Shown one piece after another: positions 8,746-17,219 of a stretch of 64,000 nucleotides of DNA. The notes under the pieces are model-generated. The model was given only the letters and a program-made list of their open reading frames with translations, searched no databases and had not been told where the DNA came from. The number at the start of each line of letters is the position of its first letter. Positions within the stretch are counted from its first letter, which is position 1. This DNA comes from Gemmatimonas sp. (lineage in GTDB: Bacteria; Gemmatimonadota; Gemmatimonadetes; Gemmatimonadales; Gemmatimonadaceae): NCBI GenBank assembly GCA_013822425.1, contig PNKL01000001.1, positions 1 through 64,000 on the forward strand, in the 5' to 3' direction. The position numbers and the translations under genes were made by a program.

Positions 8746-9065
8746 TGTGACGCGCGCTACAAGAGAGAGCGACAGCGGGAGCGACGACGCGCGCTCGTAA
8801 GCGGGAACGCTCGCCCAACGCGCGAGTTCACTCGCCCAACGGCCGGCGCGTTGCGCGTCACTCCGCGATGCGGTCTCGGGTCAGGCGCCGGTGGGCAATC
8901 CGTGCGCGCCGCGGCATGCGCAGGCCACACGGCGGCATGGACATTGCCCGTCATATCGGTAGCGGAAGGCGCGACGGCTGCAAAGTAACGGCGCGCTGTC
9001 ACAACGAACAGCGGCACCATCACAACATGGCGCCGCAGCGCTGTGCATGACGACTGGAGTGGACA
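8746..9065. promoter_or_regulatory. 320-base divergent spacer between the sensor kinase and the pilin operon
   Basis: No gene is visible here. The stretch must hold the promoters of the leftward kinase/regulator pair and the rightward pilin operon. CGCCCAACG occurs twice (around 8814 and 8851) beside CGCGCGAG-type sequences, a possible direct-repeat operator in a LytTR-controlled promoter. I could not identify convincing -35/-10 boxes. GGAG lies seven bases before the pilin ATG. Confidence 0.3.
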
Positions 9066-9719
9066 ATGCGTGCAAACCTCGACGAGTGCTCTTGCAACGA
9101 TGCGCGCAGAATGCGGGACAGGCGAGGCCGGCGGCGCGTCCATCGTCCAGCGAGTGCGCGAGGGCACCGGCGCGGCTTCTCCATCATTGAATTGCTGATC
9201 GTGATGGTGTTGATCGCCATCCTCGCGACGATGGCGGTACCGCGCGCGCGCACGACGACGTATCGCGCCGACGCCGCGGCCCTGCTCGCGCGCACGCTGC
9301 TCCAGCATGCCCAGCGCAACGCCATCACGCGGCAGAGCAACGTCATCGTCTCGTTCGACACCGTGTACGCACGGCTGCGGCTCGTCGAGGACTACAACAA
9401 CAACGACACGCTCAACACGACGGATCGCGTCTCGTTCCGTCGCCTCGAGGAGGGCGCCCGCTTTACGCGGCCGCCGATGGGGCGTGTGGGCGGCGCGGCG
9501 GCCAGCGGGGCGGTGGAGGGCACGGCCCTCCGCATCGTGTCGTCGCTTCCCGGCGTGATCTTCCGCCGCGACGGCTCGGCGAGCACCGACCTCGAGCTCT
9601 ACCTGACCATGCGCGCCACGGTCAACACCGACTATCGCGCGCTCATCGTCTCGCCCACCACCGGGCGCGTCGACGTCTACAGATGGGGCGGATCCTCCTG
9701 GATAAGGACGACGCAATGA
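9066..9719 (+). CDS. Type IV/II minor (pseudo)pilin, GspH/FimT type
   Basis: Prepilin-like protein of 217 residues. A long basic leader ends at RRGF, followed by SIIELLIVMVLIAILATMAV: the Gly-Phe prepilin peptidase site, the Glu at +5 and the hydrophobic assembly helix. The globular part resembles the GspH/FimT fold (ADAAALLARTLLQHAQRNAI at the helix exit, LIVSPTTGRVDVYRW near the end). The 37-residue leader is unusually long; an internal start would shorten it, but GGAG before ATG 9066 favours this start. It overlaps the next pilin gene by ATGA, the first link of a four-gene pilin operon. Confidence 0.85.
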   Translation: MRANLDECSCNDARRMRDRRGRRRVHRPASARGHRRGFSIIELLIVMVLIAILATMAVPRARTTTYRADAAALLARTLLQHAQRNAITRQSNVIVSFDTVYARLRLVEDYNNNDTLNTTDRVSFRRLEEGARFTRPPMGRVGGAAASGAVEGTALRIVSSLPGVIFRRDGSASTDLELYLTMRATVNTDYRALIVSPTTGRVDVYRWGGSSWIRTTQ

Positions 9720-10105
9720 TGCGTGCACGCCGCGGGTTCAGCCTGGCCGAGGTCATCGTGGCGATGACCATTCTCACGACGTCGCTGCTCGGCTTCGCCG
9801 CCATCGCCCAGAAGTTCACGCGCGCGAACTCCGATGTCCTGTCGCGCACGCTGGGGAGCGAGATCGCCACCACCCGCATCGAGCAAATCAAGGCGGCGCG
9901 ACCGTACACCACGCTGGTGACGACCTACCACAACGTCAACGAGAGCTGGTCGGGGACGCACGCCTGGTCGGGCTTCTCGCGACACACCCTGGTGACGCGC
10001 ACCGGACCGACGGCCACGGCCGACTATGTGACCGTCACGGTGATCGTTTCGGGACGGGCGCTCAATCCCGTCATCCGTCGCACCACCTCCATCGCCGCCT
10101 TCTGA
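9716..10105 (+). CDS. Minor (pseudo)pilin, PilV/GspI type
   Basis: Short prepilin of 129 residues: MMRARRGFSLAEVIVAMTIL has the Arg-rich leader, the GF processing site, Glu at +5 and the hydrophobic helix. The remainder is a small soluble domain with IEQIKAARPYTTLVTTYHNV. Size and position between a FimT-like and a PilW-like gene suggest a PilV/GspI role as tip initiator of a type IV pilus or type II secretion pseudopilus. It overlaps the gene before (ATGA) and the gene after (TGATG). Confidence 0.82.
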   Translation: MMRARRGFSLAEVIVAMTILTTSLLGFAAIAQKFTRANSDVLSRTLGSEIATTRIEQIKAARPYTTLVTTYHNVNESWSGTHAWSGFSRHTLVTRTGPTATADYVTVTVIVSGRALNPVIRRTTSIAAF

Positions 10106-11235
10106 TGCGCGCCCATCCCGTGCCCCGCCGCCGCGCCGGCGTCACGCTCATCGAGCTCCTGCTCTCGATGGTGATCATGCTCGTCGTCATGGGCGCGGCG
10201 GTGTCGTTCTTCCGCGTGCAGGCTCGCGCCGCGGAAACCGGCGCCGGACGACTCGAGGCGCTGCAGAGCCTCCGTGCCGTGCAGAGCGGCATCGATCGCG
10301 AGCTGCGCCTCGCCGGCGGCCTCACGGGCCAGCCGCTCATCGTCTACGCGAGCGCGACGGCAATCGCCTTCAACGTGGACCTCGTCACCCGCACCGCCGG
10401 CGATCGCAGCGCGGTCTATTTCAATCCGGATGCTGATTCGCTCGCCGCCGGTGCGTGGGACCCGGTGCGTGCACGGATTCTGCCAGGCTCGACGCGGTCG
10501 TACCCCGCAACGCTCTATGTGGACGAGGGAGGCAACCGGTCCACGGCGGAGACCGTCGCCTATTTCCTCAGGCCCGAGGCGTCGGCCGCCCGCAGCGACG
10601 CCTACACGCTCTTTCGCCGGGTCAACGACCGCGACAGCACCATCATCGCGAGGAATCTCATCGTCCCGTCCGACTCGGCGTTCTTCCGTTATTGGCGCAC
10701 CGATGCCAGTGGCGCCCTGACGGCGGTGCCGTCGGCCAGCCTGCCGCTCTACTGGGACAACGCCGCCGGCATCACCGACTCGCTCCGCGTGGTGGACCTG
10801 CGCATCAGCACCTGGTACCGCGACGGGCGCGCGAACCGCGACGTGATCCGCACCATGACGTCGTCGGTCAAGCTGCTCAACGCCGGATTGCTCCGTCAGA
10901 CGACGTGCGGGGCGGCGCCACTGCCGGCGCGCTCGCCGACGGCGACGCTCGTTACGGATGCGGGCGGTGCACCGGTTGCGGTGCATGTGGAGTGGACCAA
11001 CTCGCTCGAGGAAGGCGCCGGCGAGCGGGATGTCACGCTCTACTTCATCCAGCGTCGGCCAAGCACGGGCGGCGACTGGGTCATCCTGGCCAACCAGCCA
11101 GCCACCGGTGCGTCGGGCTACGCATTCGACGACCAGCCCCCCGTGAGCGGGACGTGGCAGTACGCCGTCGTTGCGCAGGATTGTTCGCCCTCCAATTCGA
11201 CCCCGGCGGTTGCCGCTTCGGTGGTCGTCCCCTGA
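10105..11235 (+). CDS. Minor (pseudo)pilin, PilW/GspJ type, with C-terminal fibronectin-like domain
   Basis: A 376-residue prepilin with the leader MRAHPVPRRRAGVTLIELLL: an AG|VTLIE site rather than GF, followed by a hydrophobic helix. A PilW-like globular domain follows, including FLRPEASAARSDAYTLFRRV and DSLRVVDLRISTWYRDG. The last ~90 residues (VAVHVEWTNSLEEGAGERDV, then WVILANQPATGASGYAF and WQYAVVAQDC) look like a fibronectin type III-like beta-sandwich, which would place an adhesive or structural module at the pilus tip. TGATG overlap with the previous gene. Confidence 0.8.
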   Translation: MRAHPVPRRRAGVTLIELLLSMVIMLVVMGAAVSFFRVQARAAETGAGRLEALQSLRAVQSGIDRELRLAGGLTGQPLIVYASATAIAFNVDLVTRTAGDRSAVYFNPDADSLAAGAWDPVRARILPGSTRSYPATLYVDEGGNRSTAETVAYFLRPEASAARSDAYTLFRRVNDRDSTIIARNLIVPSDSAFFRYWRTDASGALTAVPSASLPLYWDNAAGITDSLRVVDLRISTWYRDGRANRDVIRTMTSSVKLLNAGLLRQTTCGAAPLPARSPTATLVTDAGGAPVAVHVEWTNSLEEGAGERDVTLYFIQRRPSTGGDWVILANQPATGASGYAFDDQPPVSGTWQYAVVAQDCSPSNSTPAVAASVVVP

Positions 11236-11237
11236 TC

Positions 11238-13382
11238 ATGAGACGCCTCATGTCCTCCGCATGCCGGCCGGCCCGAACCCGACGAGGGTCGGCGCTGCTC
11301 CTCGTGCTCGTGCTCACCCTCGGCTTCGCGGCGCTCGCGATGTCCGCCATCTATCTCACGTCGAGCGGCGGGATCCTGCTGCGGCTCCATGAGCGCGAGC
11401 GCGACTTCCGCTACGCGGCGGAGCAGGCGCTGCAGCAGGCCAAGTCGCGCGTCAATCGCGACGTGGCGTTCCAGCAGACGATTCCCGAGACAGCGTACGT
11501 GCGCCTCGACTCGGGGCGCGTGCTCACGGACGCCGCGGGGCTCGAGGTGCCCCGGTCCCGCGTGAACACCTACGTGGGGTACACCGGCGACACGGTGGGA
11601 CGCTTCGGCCAGTTCGTCACGATTATCTCGACCGCCTATGACGCCGGCGGCACGCGCAATGTGCGGCGTCTCGACCTGACTGCCGAGTCGTTCTCTCGCT
11701 TCGCAATGTTCACCAACACCTGGCCGAGCGGCCTCGCGTACGGGACGGGCGAATTCATTCGCGGCCGGTCGCACTCCAACGGCAACTGGGCCTCCGCAGG
11801 CTCGCCGGGCCCGACGTACTACGACACCGTCAGCGCCGTCGGCAGCGTCAGCGGCACGGCCAACTACAGCGGCATCACGCCTATGTCCGGCGCGGCGGTC
11901 ATCCCGTTTCCGACGGTGGCCAAGCTCGCGGCGCTCCCGGGTTATGCCACGCAGGGTGGGCTCAACTTCACGCCGGTCAGCGGCAACAGCGCGAGAGCCA
12001 CGGACGGTGCCGGCGCCAACGTGTCCGGCACGACGGCAGCGCAGGCGACACGCGGCTCTCGCGTGGAATTCGTGACACTCGACGCGGCGAATGACGGCGC
12101 GCTGGGTGAAGAGGACGGCTTCATTCGCGTCTTCGACCTCGCGATCGGCATGGACACCGCGCGCCTGCGCGCCGACCTCGTCGGGTCGCCGGTGGCGCTC
12201 ACCGATCCGATCCTGCAGAACCAGTGCGGCGCGATGTTCACCATCGCCGGGCGGCAGGAGTTCTTCCCGATCGCGTCCATGAAACAGGCGTGGGTCAAGT
12301 CGCGCATCCAGACGAGCACGTATCCGACCGTCACGGTGGCGCAGTCCAACACGTATGACGCCAATACGCGGGCGGGCGTGGTCGCCATTGCGAGCCTGCC
12401 GACCGCGCGCTGCTTCCCGGCGGGGTCGCCGTACCTGTTGCTGACCGAGCGACTGGTGGATGCGACGAACTGCGGGCTGACCGCGCCGAATCCCTCGAAT
12501 GGCGCGCCGTACACGTGGGCCGCGGGTCCGCTGTGCGGTGCGGAGACTCGGTACGGCGGCCAGGACTCCACGTTCACGCCGAACCCGCGCACGTGCCTCG
12601 TGATCGTCAGCAACGCTACGGGTCGATGCGGCGGCACCGCGGTGACCCTCGGTGCGTGGCGCGTGGCGCCAACCAGCATCCAGCTGACCGCAGTGCCGGC
12701 GAGCCTGCGGCAGGAGGCGGAGCGCACGTACCTGCATCCGCTGACCAAGCCGTACAACCTCTTGTCCAAGGGCGTCATTCACTTCACGTCGGGTCCCGTC
12801 TTCACCAACGGCACCCTGCGCGGCTTCGTGACGCTCTACGTGCTGGGGCGCGTGGGACTCATCGATGACCTGACGTACGACCAGAACCCCGTCTCCTCGA
12901 TCTGCCGGAACTTCCTCGGGATCATCGGGCGTGACGACATCATGATCACCAACAACGCGATGAACCGCCCCAAGTCCATCAACACATCGGGCGCGGCGTA
13001 CCTGATGGGAACGCCCCACTACACGCTGCACGGCATCACCATGAGCCTGACCGGCACCGTAGGCGTGGAGAGCTATGCCGGCAACCTGCAGACCAGTCCT
13101 TCCATTACCTGCGGCGCCGGGAACACCACCTCGGGCGGCTGCATCAACCAGACGGGCGGCGTGATCGAGCAGGTCATCTCAGCGACCTACGCGGGGTCCG
13201 GCACCGGCCTGCGCGAGAACCGGACGGTGGACCCCTGCCAGAAGACCAACCGCCGGCCGCCGTTCTTCCCGCAAACGGGGCGATTCCTCGACAACAAGTA
13301 CTATGAGCTCGACCCGGTGAACATCGAGACGCCCGAGCAGATTCGCGCGCTGTTCAATTCCCTGCGCGGGCGCAGCGGCTAG
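11238..13382 (+). CDS. Large PilX-like pilus-associated protein
   Basis: A 714-residue protein with a basic leader and one N-terminal hydrophobic helix (RRGSALLLVLVLTLGFAALA) followed by a helix containing RDFRYAAEQALQQAKSRV, as in PilX N-terminal domains. The rest is a large, mainly beta, Ser/Thr/Gly/Asn-rich exported region with paired cysteines (for example NQCGAMF, CRNFLGI, CGAGNTTSGGC). PilX/GspK proteins are usually 150-350 residues, so it resembles the over-long PilX/PilY-like tip proteins of deltaproteobacteria and Gemmatimonadota. It is the last gene of the pilin operon, two bases after the previous stop. Motor, peptidase and secretin genes are not in the window. Confidence 0.7.
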   Translation: MRRLMSSACRPARTRRGSALLLVLVLTLGFAALAMSAIYLTSSGGILLRLHERERDFRYAAEQALQQAKSRVNRDVAFQQTIPETAYVRLDSGRVLTDAAGLEVPRSRVNTYVGYTGDTVGRFGQFVTIISTAYDAGGTRNVRRLDLTAESFSRFAMFTNTWPSGLAYGTGEFIRGRSHSNGNWASAGSPGPTYYDTVSAVGSVSGTANYSGITPMSGAAVIPFPTVAKLAALPGYATQGGLNFTPVSGNSARATDGAGANVSGTTAAQATRGSRVEFVTLDAANDGALGEEDGFIRVFDLAIGMDTARLRADLVGSPVALTDPILQNQCGAMFTIAGRQEFFPIASMKQAWVKSRIQTSTYPTVTVAQSNTYDANTRAGVVAIASLPTARCFPAGSPYLLLTERLVDATNCGLTAPNPSNGAPYTWAAGPLCGAETRYGGQDSTFTPNPRTCLVIVSNATGRCGGTAVTLGAWRVAPTSIQLTAVPASLRQEAERTYLHPLTKPYNLLSKGVIHFTSGPVFTNGTLRGFVTLYVLGRVGLIDDLTYDQNPVSSICRNFLGIIGRDDIMITNNAMNRPKSINTSGAAYLMGTPHYTLHGITMSLTGTVGVESYAGNLQTSPSITCGAGNTTSGGCINQTGGVIEQVISATYAGSGTGLRENRTVDPCQKTNRRPPFFPQTGRFLDNKYYELDPVNIETPEQIRALFNSLRGRSG

Positions 13383-13433
13383 CGGGCGCTTGGGGGACGA
13401 GGCCAACGACGTGCGCGCGAATATAGCGCCAGG

Positions 13434-13487
13434 GAGTGCGTGACCCGGCGCGGTCGGTCCGCACGAGTGCGTGACCCGGCGCGGTCG
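13434..13487 (+). repeat. Two exact 23-base direct repeats, period 31
   Basis: The sequence beginning GAGTGCGTGACCCGGCG occurs at 13434-13456 and, identically over 23 bases, at 13465-13487. The pair sits in the spacer between the converging pilin operon and the secreted-protein gene. With only two copies it is probably a small local duplication; a CRISPR would need more and longer-spaced repeats. Confidence 0.8.
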
Positions 13488-13501
13488 TGGCGCGCAACCT
13501 A

Positions 13502-14068
13502 TCAGAACCGGGAGGGATCCCGGCGCAGCACGACCTGGGCGCGTCGCGACACCTGCCCGTTCCGGTACCAGAACGGCACGTCAATGCGCCCCGCGGCAAA
13601 CGTGCCGTCGAGAATCTCGATCCCCTTGCCCCCGCGCTTCGGGTCGGGAATGAAGCGCAGTGTGTTCCCCTGCGCCACGTACCGGCCGTACACCGTCATC
13701 GACTGGATCGGCTCGCGCCGGATGGCCGTCCCCTTTTCCGCGAGCGACTGCCGGTAGCGCAACGACGCCCGAAACTGGCCCTGCGCGCGGATGGCGAGCA
13801 CCAGCTCGTCGAACTCCACCAGGAACCGCGTGCCGTGCGGGTCCGTCACCTGATCGGTGGACGGCAGTTTGCCGCCGTTCACCGATACCGCGACATAACT
13901 CGCGAGCGTCGGCCCAGCCGGCACGGCTGGCGCCACCGCCGGCGATTGCGGCAACACCGCCGGTGATTGCGCCACCGCCGGTGATTGCGCCACCGCCGCC
14001 GGCGATGGCCGTTGGCCGAACGCGAGACCCGCCGACGCGAGCCCGAGCACCATCAGGAAGAGTCGCAC
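13502..14068 (-). CDS. Small secreted protein of unknown function with QSPAV repeats
   Basis: An exported protein of 188 residues that I do not recognise. The N-terminus (MRLFLMVLGLASAGLAFGQ) is a clear Sec signal peptide. A linker of three QSPAV-type repeats and further Ala/Pro sequence follows, then a compact domain with FLVEFDELVLAIRAQGQFRA, MTVYGRYVAQGNTLRFIPD and IEILDGTFAAGRIDVPFWYR, predicted mostly beta. The start is GTG 14068 because AAGGAG lies nine bases upstream; the TTG at 14098 has no such site and would bury the signal peptide. It is divergent from the korA operon. Confidence 0.65.
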   Translation of the reverse strand: MRLFLMVLGLASAGLAFGQRPSPAAVAQSPAVAQSPAVLPQSPAVAPAVPAGPTLASYVAVSVNGGKLPSTDQVTDPHGTRFLVEFDELVLAIRAQGQFRASLRYRQSLAEKGTAIRREPIQSMTVYGRYVAQGNTLRFIPDPKRGGKGIEILDGTFAAGRIDVPFWYRNGQVSRRAQVVLRRDPSRF

Positions 14069-14382
14069 CCCAGAAGTCTCCTTGAGAACCACTTTCAACG
14101 CAATGGCCTCCCGAGGGTATGAGAGGGAACCGCCGCCGATTCGCCCTCAATCGAGTCAGGAAACCCTTTAGGAAATACCCCACCTCCCCCCGACAGACGG
14201 AGGTGCCACCACTATGGGAATTTGAAATCGCCGAGGTTGGTTTCCACTTTGCCCCGCAAGGGCGGATTTCCCCGACACTTGCCTCGGTTCACAAGAGATC
14301 CGAGCCCGGCGTGTCCGCCACGGCCTTTGCTCCGGCGTGAACGTGCATCCGGTGCCATCCCCCATGAGGTGCCAGCGCGAAC
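14069..14382. promoter_or_regulatory. Divergent spacer upstream of the korAB-rnf operon
   Basis: This 314-base spacer lies between the leftward secreted-protein gene and the long rightward operon, so both promoters should be here. CACCTCC (14181-14187) and GGAGGTG (14199-14205) form a 7-bp hairpin, and CTCGG/CCGAG around 14284-14305 forms a second. I see no gene, tRNA or recognisable riboswitch, and no convincing -35/-10 pair. GAGGTG about 11 bases before ATG 14383 may serve as the ribosome binding site of korA. Confidence 0.3.
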
Positions 14383-16269
14383 ATGTCCGCTTCCGCCACC
14401 GCCGCTCCAGCGCCGCCGAAGGTCCTGCGCGTTCCCGAGCATACCGTTGAAATCGTCTCCGACTCTGGTGAGGGCGCCCAGAAGTGCGGACAGATCTTTG
14501 GGGCCGTGTCGGCCAAGATGGGCAATGGCGTCTGGACCGTGGAACTCATCCCGGCCGAAATCCAGCCGCCGCCGCGCGTTCCCGAGGGGGCGTCGGGCAA
14601 CCGCATCCGCCTCGGCGAGCACACGGTCACCAACTGGGGCGATCGCACCGACCTGGTGGTGGCCTTCAATGAACAGGTGCTCCTCGCCCGGCATCGCGTG
14701 GACGCCCTTGCCGACAACGCCGTTCTGCTCGTTGAGGACTGCTGGGCGCGCAGCGAGGATACGGACATCGTGGCGCAATGGAACGCGGCCCTGAAGGAAC
14801 TGTCCGGCAAGCACTACCGGATCATCCCGGTGGCGATGGAAGACGAGTGCCTCACCATCGTCGACAACCCGAAGAAGGGCAAGAACATGTACGCCCTGGG
14901 CCTGCTGGCCCGCATCTACGGGCGCGACATGGAGCTCATCAAGGCGCAGATCGCTCACGCCTTCCGCAAGAAGAGCGAGGAGGTCTACAAGCAGAACGTC
15001 GCTCTCCTCGAACTCGGCTTCCATTGGGCCGAGGACAACATCGACTTCCGCGTCGAGATCCCGACCCATCCGGCGGAGACGCCGCTGGTCGTGATGAACG
15101 GCAACGAGGCGATCGGCATGGGCGCCATTGCGTCGGGCATGGAACTCTGCGCCATGTATCCGATCACGCCGGCGACCTCGGTGTCGCACTATCTGTCCGA
15201 GGTGTTCGAGAAGTTCGGCGGCATCGTGCACCAGGCCGAGGATGAAATCGCCGCGGCCGGCGTTGCGATCGGCGCCTCGTACTCCGGCAAGGTGGCGTTC
15301 ACTATCACCTCCGGCCCCGGACTCGCGCTGAAGACCGAGATGCTGGGCCTCGCCGTGATGACGGAGACGCCGCTCGTGCTGGTGGACGTGCAACGCGGCG
15401 GCCCGAGCACCGGCCTCCCCACCAAGGTGGAGCAATCGGACCTGCTGGCGGCCATCTACGGCCAGACGGGCGATGCGCCGCATATCGTGATGGCGCCGGC
15501 CACCATTGAGGAGTGCTTCCACGTCATGATCACCGCGCGGCGCCTCGCCGAGACGTTCCGCACGCTGGTGATGGTGCTCACCGACGCCAACCTGGCGACG
15601 GGTGTCTCGCCGTATCCCAAGCCGACGCTCGACGAACAGTGGCAGGCCGCGCCGCTCGATCTCGCGCCGGTGCGCGACGGACAGAAGCCCTACGACTGGA
15701 ACACGGAGACGGGGCTCAGCGAGCGCATTATCCCGGGCCGGTCGGGCGGCATGTTCACCCTGACCGGTCTCTCGCACGACGATCGCTCGAAGGTGGCGTA
15801 CGCCGCCGACATCCACCAGCACTCGTCGGCCATGCGCAGCCGGAAGATCGCGGTGCTGCAGAGCCTGCTGAAGCCGCCCACGGTGTACGGCGACGACAAG
15901 GGCGACCTGCTGGTCGTCGGCTGGGGGAGCACCAAGGGCGCCATCGAGGAAGCGGTGGACCGCGCGCGCAACGAAGGCTTCAAGGTCTCGGCGCTGCACC
16001 TGCGATTCCTCTCGCCGCTCGAGCCCGGGCTGAAGCCGATCTTCAAGAAGTTCAAGAAGGTGATGACCGTCGAGATCAACTACTCCGACGAAATCGGCGA
16101 CCCGTACGTGACCGAGGAGAACCGCCGCCGCGGCCAGCTGTCCATCCTGCTGCGCAATGCGACCCTCGTGGACGTGGACTGCTGGGGGCGCGTGCCGGGC
16201 GAGCCGCTTCGCCCGATGTCGATTCTCGAAGCGATTCGCGGCCGCCTGCCGCGTGGAGGTGCCGCGTGA
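14383..16269 (+). CDS. korA: 2-oxoacid:ferredoxin oxidoreductase, fused gamma-alpha subunit
   Basis: The alpha subunit, with the gamma domain fused at its N-terminus, of a two-subunit OFOR that oxidatively decarboxylates a 2-oxoacid (such as 2-oxoglutarate) to acyl-CoA and reduces ferredoxin. Residues 1-200 are the POR gamma domain (VSDSGEGAQKCGQIFGAVSA). The alpha part carries MYPITPATS, ITSGPGLALKTEMLGLAVMTETPLVLVDVQRGGPSTGLPT in pieces, and the transketolase-like C-terminal domain LLVVGWGSTKGAIEEA. The 628 residues match fused KorA proteins. Its stop overlaps the GTG of korB. The substrate is not fixed by sequence; KorAB-type enzymes are most often 2-oxoglutarate-specific. Confidence 0.9.
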   Translation: MSASATAAPAPPKVLRVPEHTVEIVSDSGEGAQKCGQIFGAVSAKMGNGVWTVELIPAEIQPPPRVPEGASGNRIRLGEHTVTNWGDRTDLVVAFNEQVLLARHRVDALADNAVLLVEDCWARSEDTDIVAQWNAALKELSGKHYRIIPVAMEDECLTIVDNPKKGKNMYALGLLARIYGRDMELIKAQIAHAFRKKSEEVYKQNVALLELGFHWAEDNIDFRVEIPTHPAETPLVVMNGNEAIGMGAIASGMELCAMYPITPATSVSHYLSEVFEKFGGIVHQAEDEIAAAGVAIGASYSGKVAFTITSGPGLALKTEMLGLAVMTETPLVLVDVQRGGPSTGLPTKVEQSDLLAAIYGQTGDAPHIVMAPATIEECFHVMITARRLAETFRTLVMVLTDANLATGVSPYPKPTLDEQWQAAPLDLAPVRDGQKPYDWNTETGLSERIIPGRSGGMFTLTGLSHDDRSKVAYAADIHQHSSAMRSRKIAVLQSLLKPPTVYGDDKGDLLVVGWGSTKGAIEEAVDRARNEGFKVSALHLRFLSPLEPGLKPIFKKFKKVMTVEINYSDEIGDPYVTEENRRRGQLSILLRNATLVDVDCWGRVPGEPLRPMSILEAIRGRLPRGGAA

Positions 16270-17219
16270 GTTATACCTGTGGATTGCTCCCCGTCCTCGA
16301 GCAGGGCGACGACCACCACTACGAGATGTCCGAGTACGAAGGCGCCCGCGCCCGCTGGTGCCCGGGCTGCGGCGACCACTCGGTGCTCACCGCGGTGCAG
16401 CGCCTGCTGGCCGCCGAACAGTTGATCCCCGAACAGACGGTCTTCGTGTCGGGCATCGGCTGCTCCTCGCGCTTCCCGCACTACATGAAGACCTACGGCT
16501 TTCACGGCCTCCACGGCCGTGCGCTGCCCGTGGCAACGGGCATCAAGCTGCATCGCCCCGAGCTCACCGTCTTCGTGGCCATGGGCGACGGCGACTGCAC
16601 GTCCATCGGAGCGGCGCACTGGATCCACGCCATGCGCTACAACGTGGACATGACGGCGATGATGCTCGACAACGGCATCTACGGCCTGACCAAGAACCAG
16701 ACGTCGCCCACGACGCCGCAGGGCTTCAAGAGCAACACGCAGCCTTACGGGTCCTTCCTGCCGGCGCTGAACCCGATCGCGGCATCGCTCGGCGTCACCA
16801 ACGCGTCGTTCGTGGCGCAGACCGCCGAATGGGCGCCGTCGCACCTGTACGCGACGCTGCGCGCCGCGTACAAGCACAAGGGGTTCAGCTTCGTGCGCAT
16901 CCTGCAGCGCTGCCCGGTCTACACGCCGTCCCTCTTTCAGAGAGCGGTGCAGGACCCGGCAAACATCACGCTGCTGGTGCATGACGACGGCGTCGTGACG
17001 CCCGACCTCGAGAAGATCTACCAGTCGCAGACGCACCATGACCCGCGCGACCTCGCCGCCGCGCGCGCCCTTGCCGAGCAGTCCGACCGGATCAACCTCG
17101 GCGTGTTCTTCAAGGACCCGTCCAAGCCCCGTTACGAAGAGACGCGCCGTGTGGCCCCGCGCACCCCGGTCGAACGTGTCGCGCTGCTCGAAAAGGAGTT
17201 CGCCCGCTATGCCGTCTGA
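16266..17219 (+). CDS. korB: 2-oxoacid:ferredoxin oxidoreductase, beta (thiamine diphosphate) subunit
   Basis: Beta subunit of the same OFOR, 317 residues. It binds thiamine diphosphate through GDGDCTSIGAAHWIHAMRYN and the following MMLDNGIYGLTKNQTSP. RWCPGCGDHSVL near the N-terminus and GIGCSSRFPHYM supply cysteines of the [4Fe-4S] cluster found in KorB proteins. The GTG start at 16266 overlaps the korA stop (GTGA). A C-terminal tail (RVAPRTPVERVALLEKEFAR) is typical of this family. The next gene starts 11 bases before its end, so translation is coupled. Confidence 0.92.
   Translation: MSYTCGLLPVLEQGDDHHYEMSEYEGARARWCPGCGDHSVLTAVQRLLAAEQLIPEQTVFVSGIGCSSRFPHYMKTYGFHGLHGRALPVATGIKLHRPELTVFVAMGDGDCTSIGAAHWIHAMRYNVDMTAMMLDNGIYGLTKNQTSPTTPQGFKSNTQPYGSFLPALNPIAASLGVTNASFVAQTAEWAPSHLYATLRAAYKHKGFSFVRILQRCPVYTPSLFQRAVQDPANITLLVHDDGVVTPDLEKIYQSQTHHDPRDLAAARALAEQSDRINLGVFFKDPSKPRYEETRRVAPRTPVERVALLEKEFARYAV

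Noticed and set aside
10455-11237. Upstream extension of the PilX-like gene to 975 residues
   Set aside because: The extension runs through the PilW-like gene in another frame and is Arg/Gly-rich noise; the signal-like helix begins at 11238.
13434-13487. Possible minimal CRISPR
   Set aside because: There are only two repeats with an 8-base gap; CRISPR spacers are about 30 bases and no cas gene is present.
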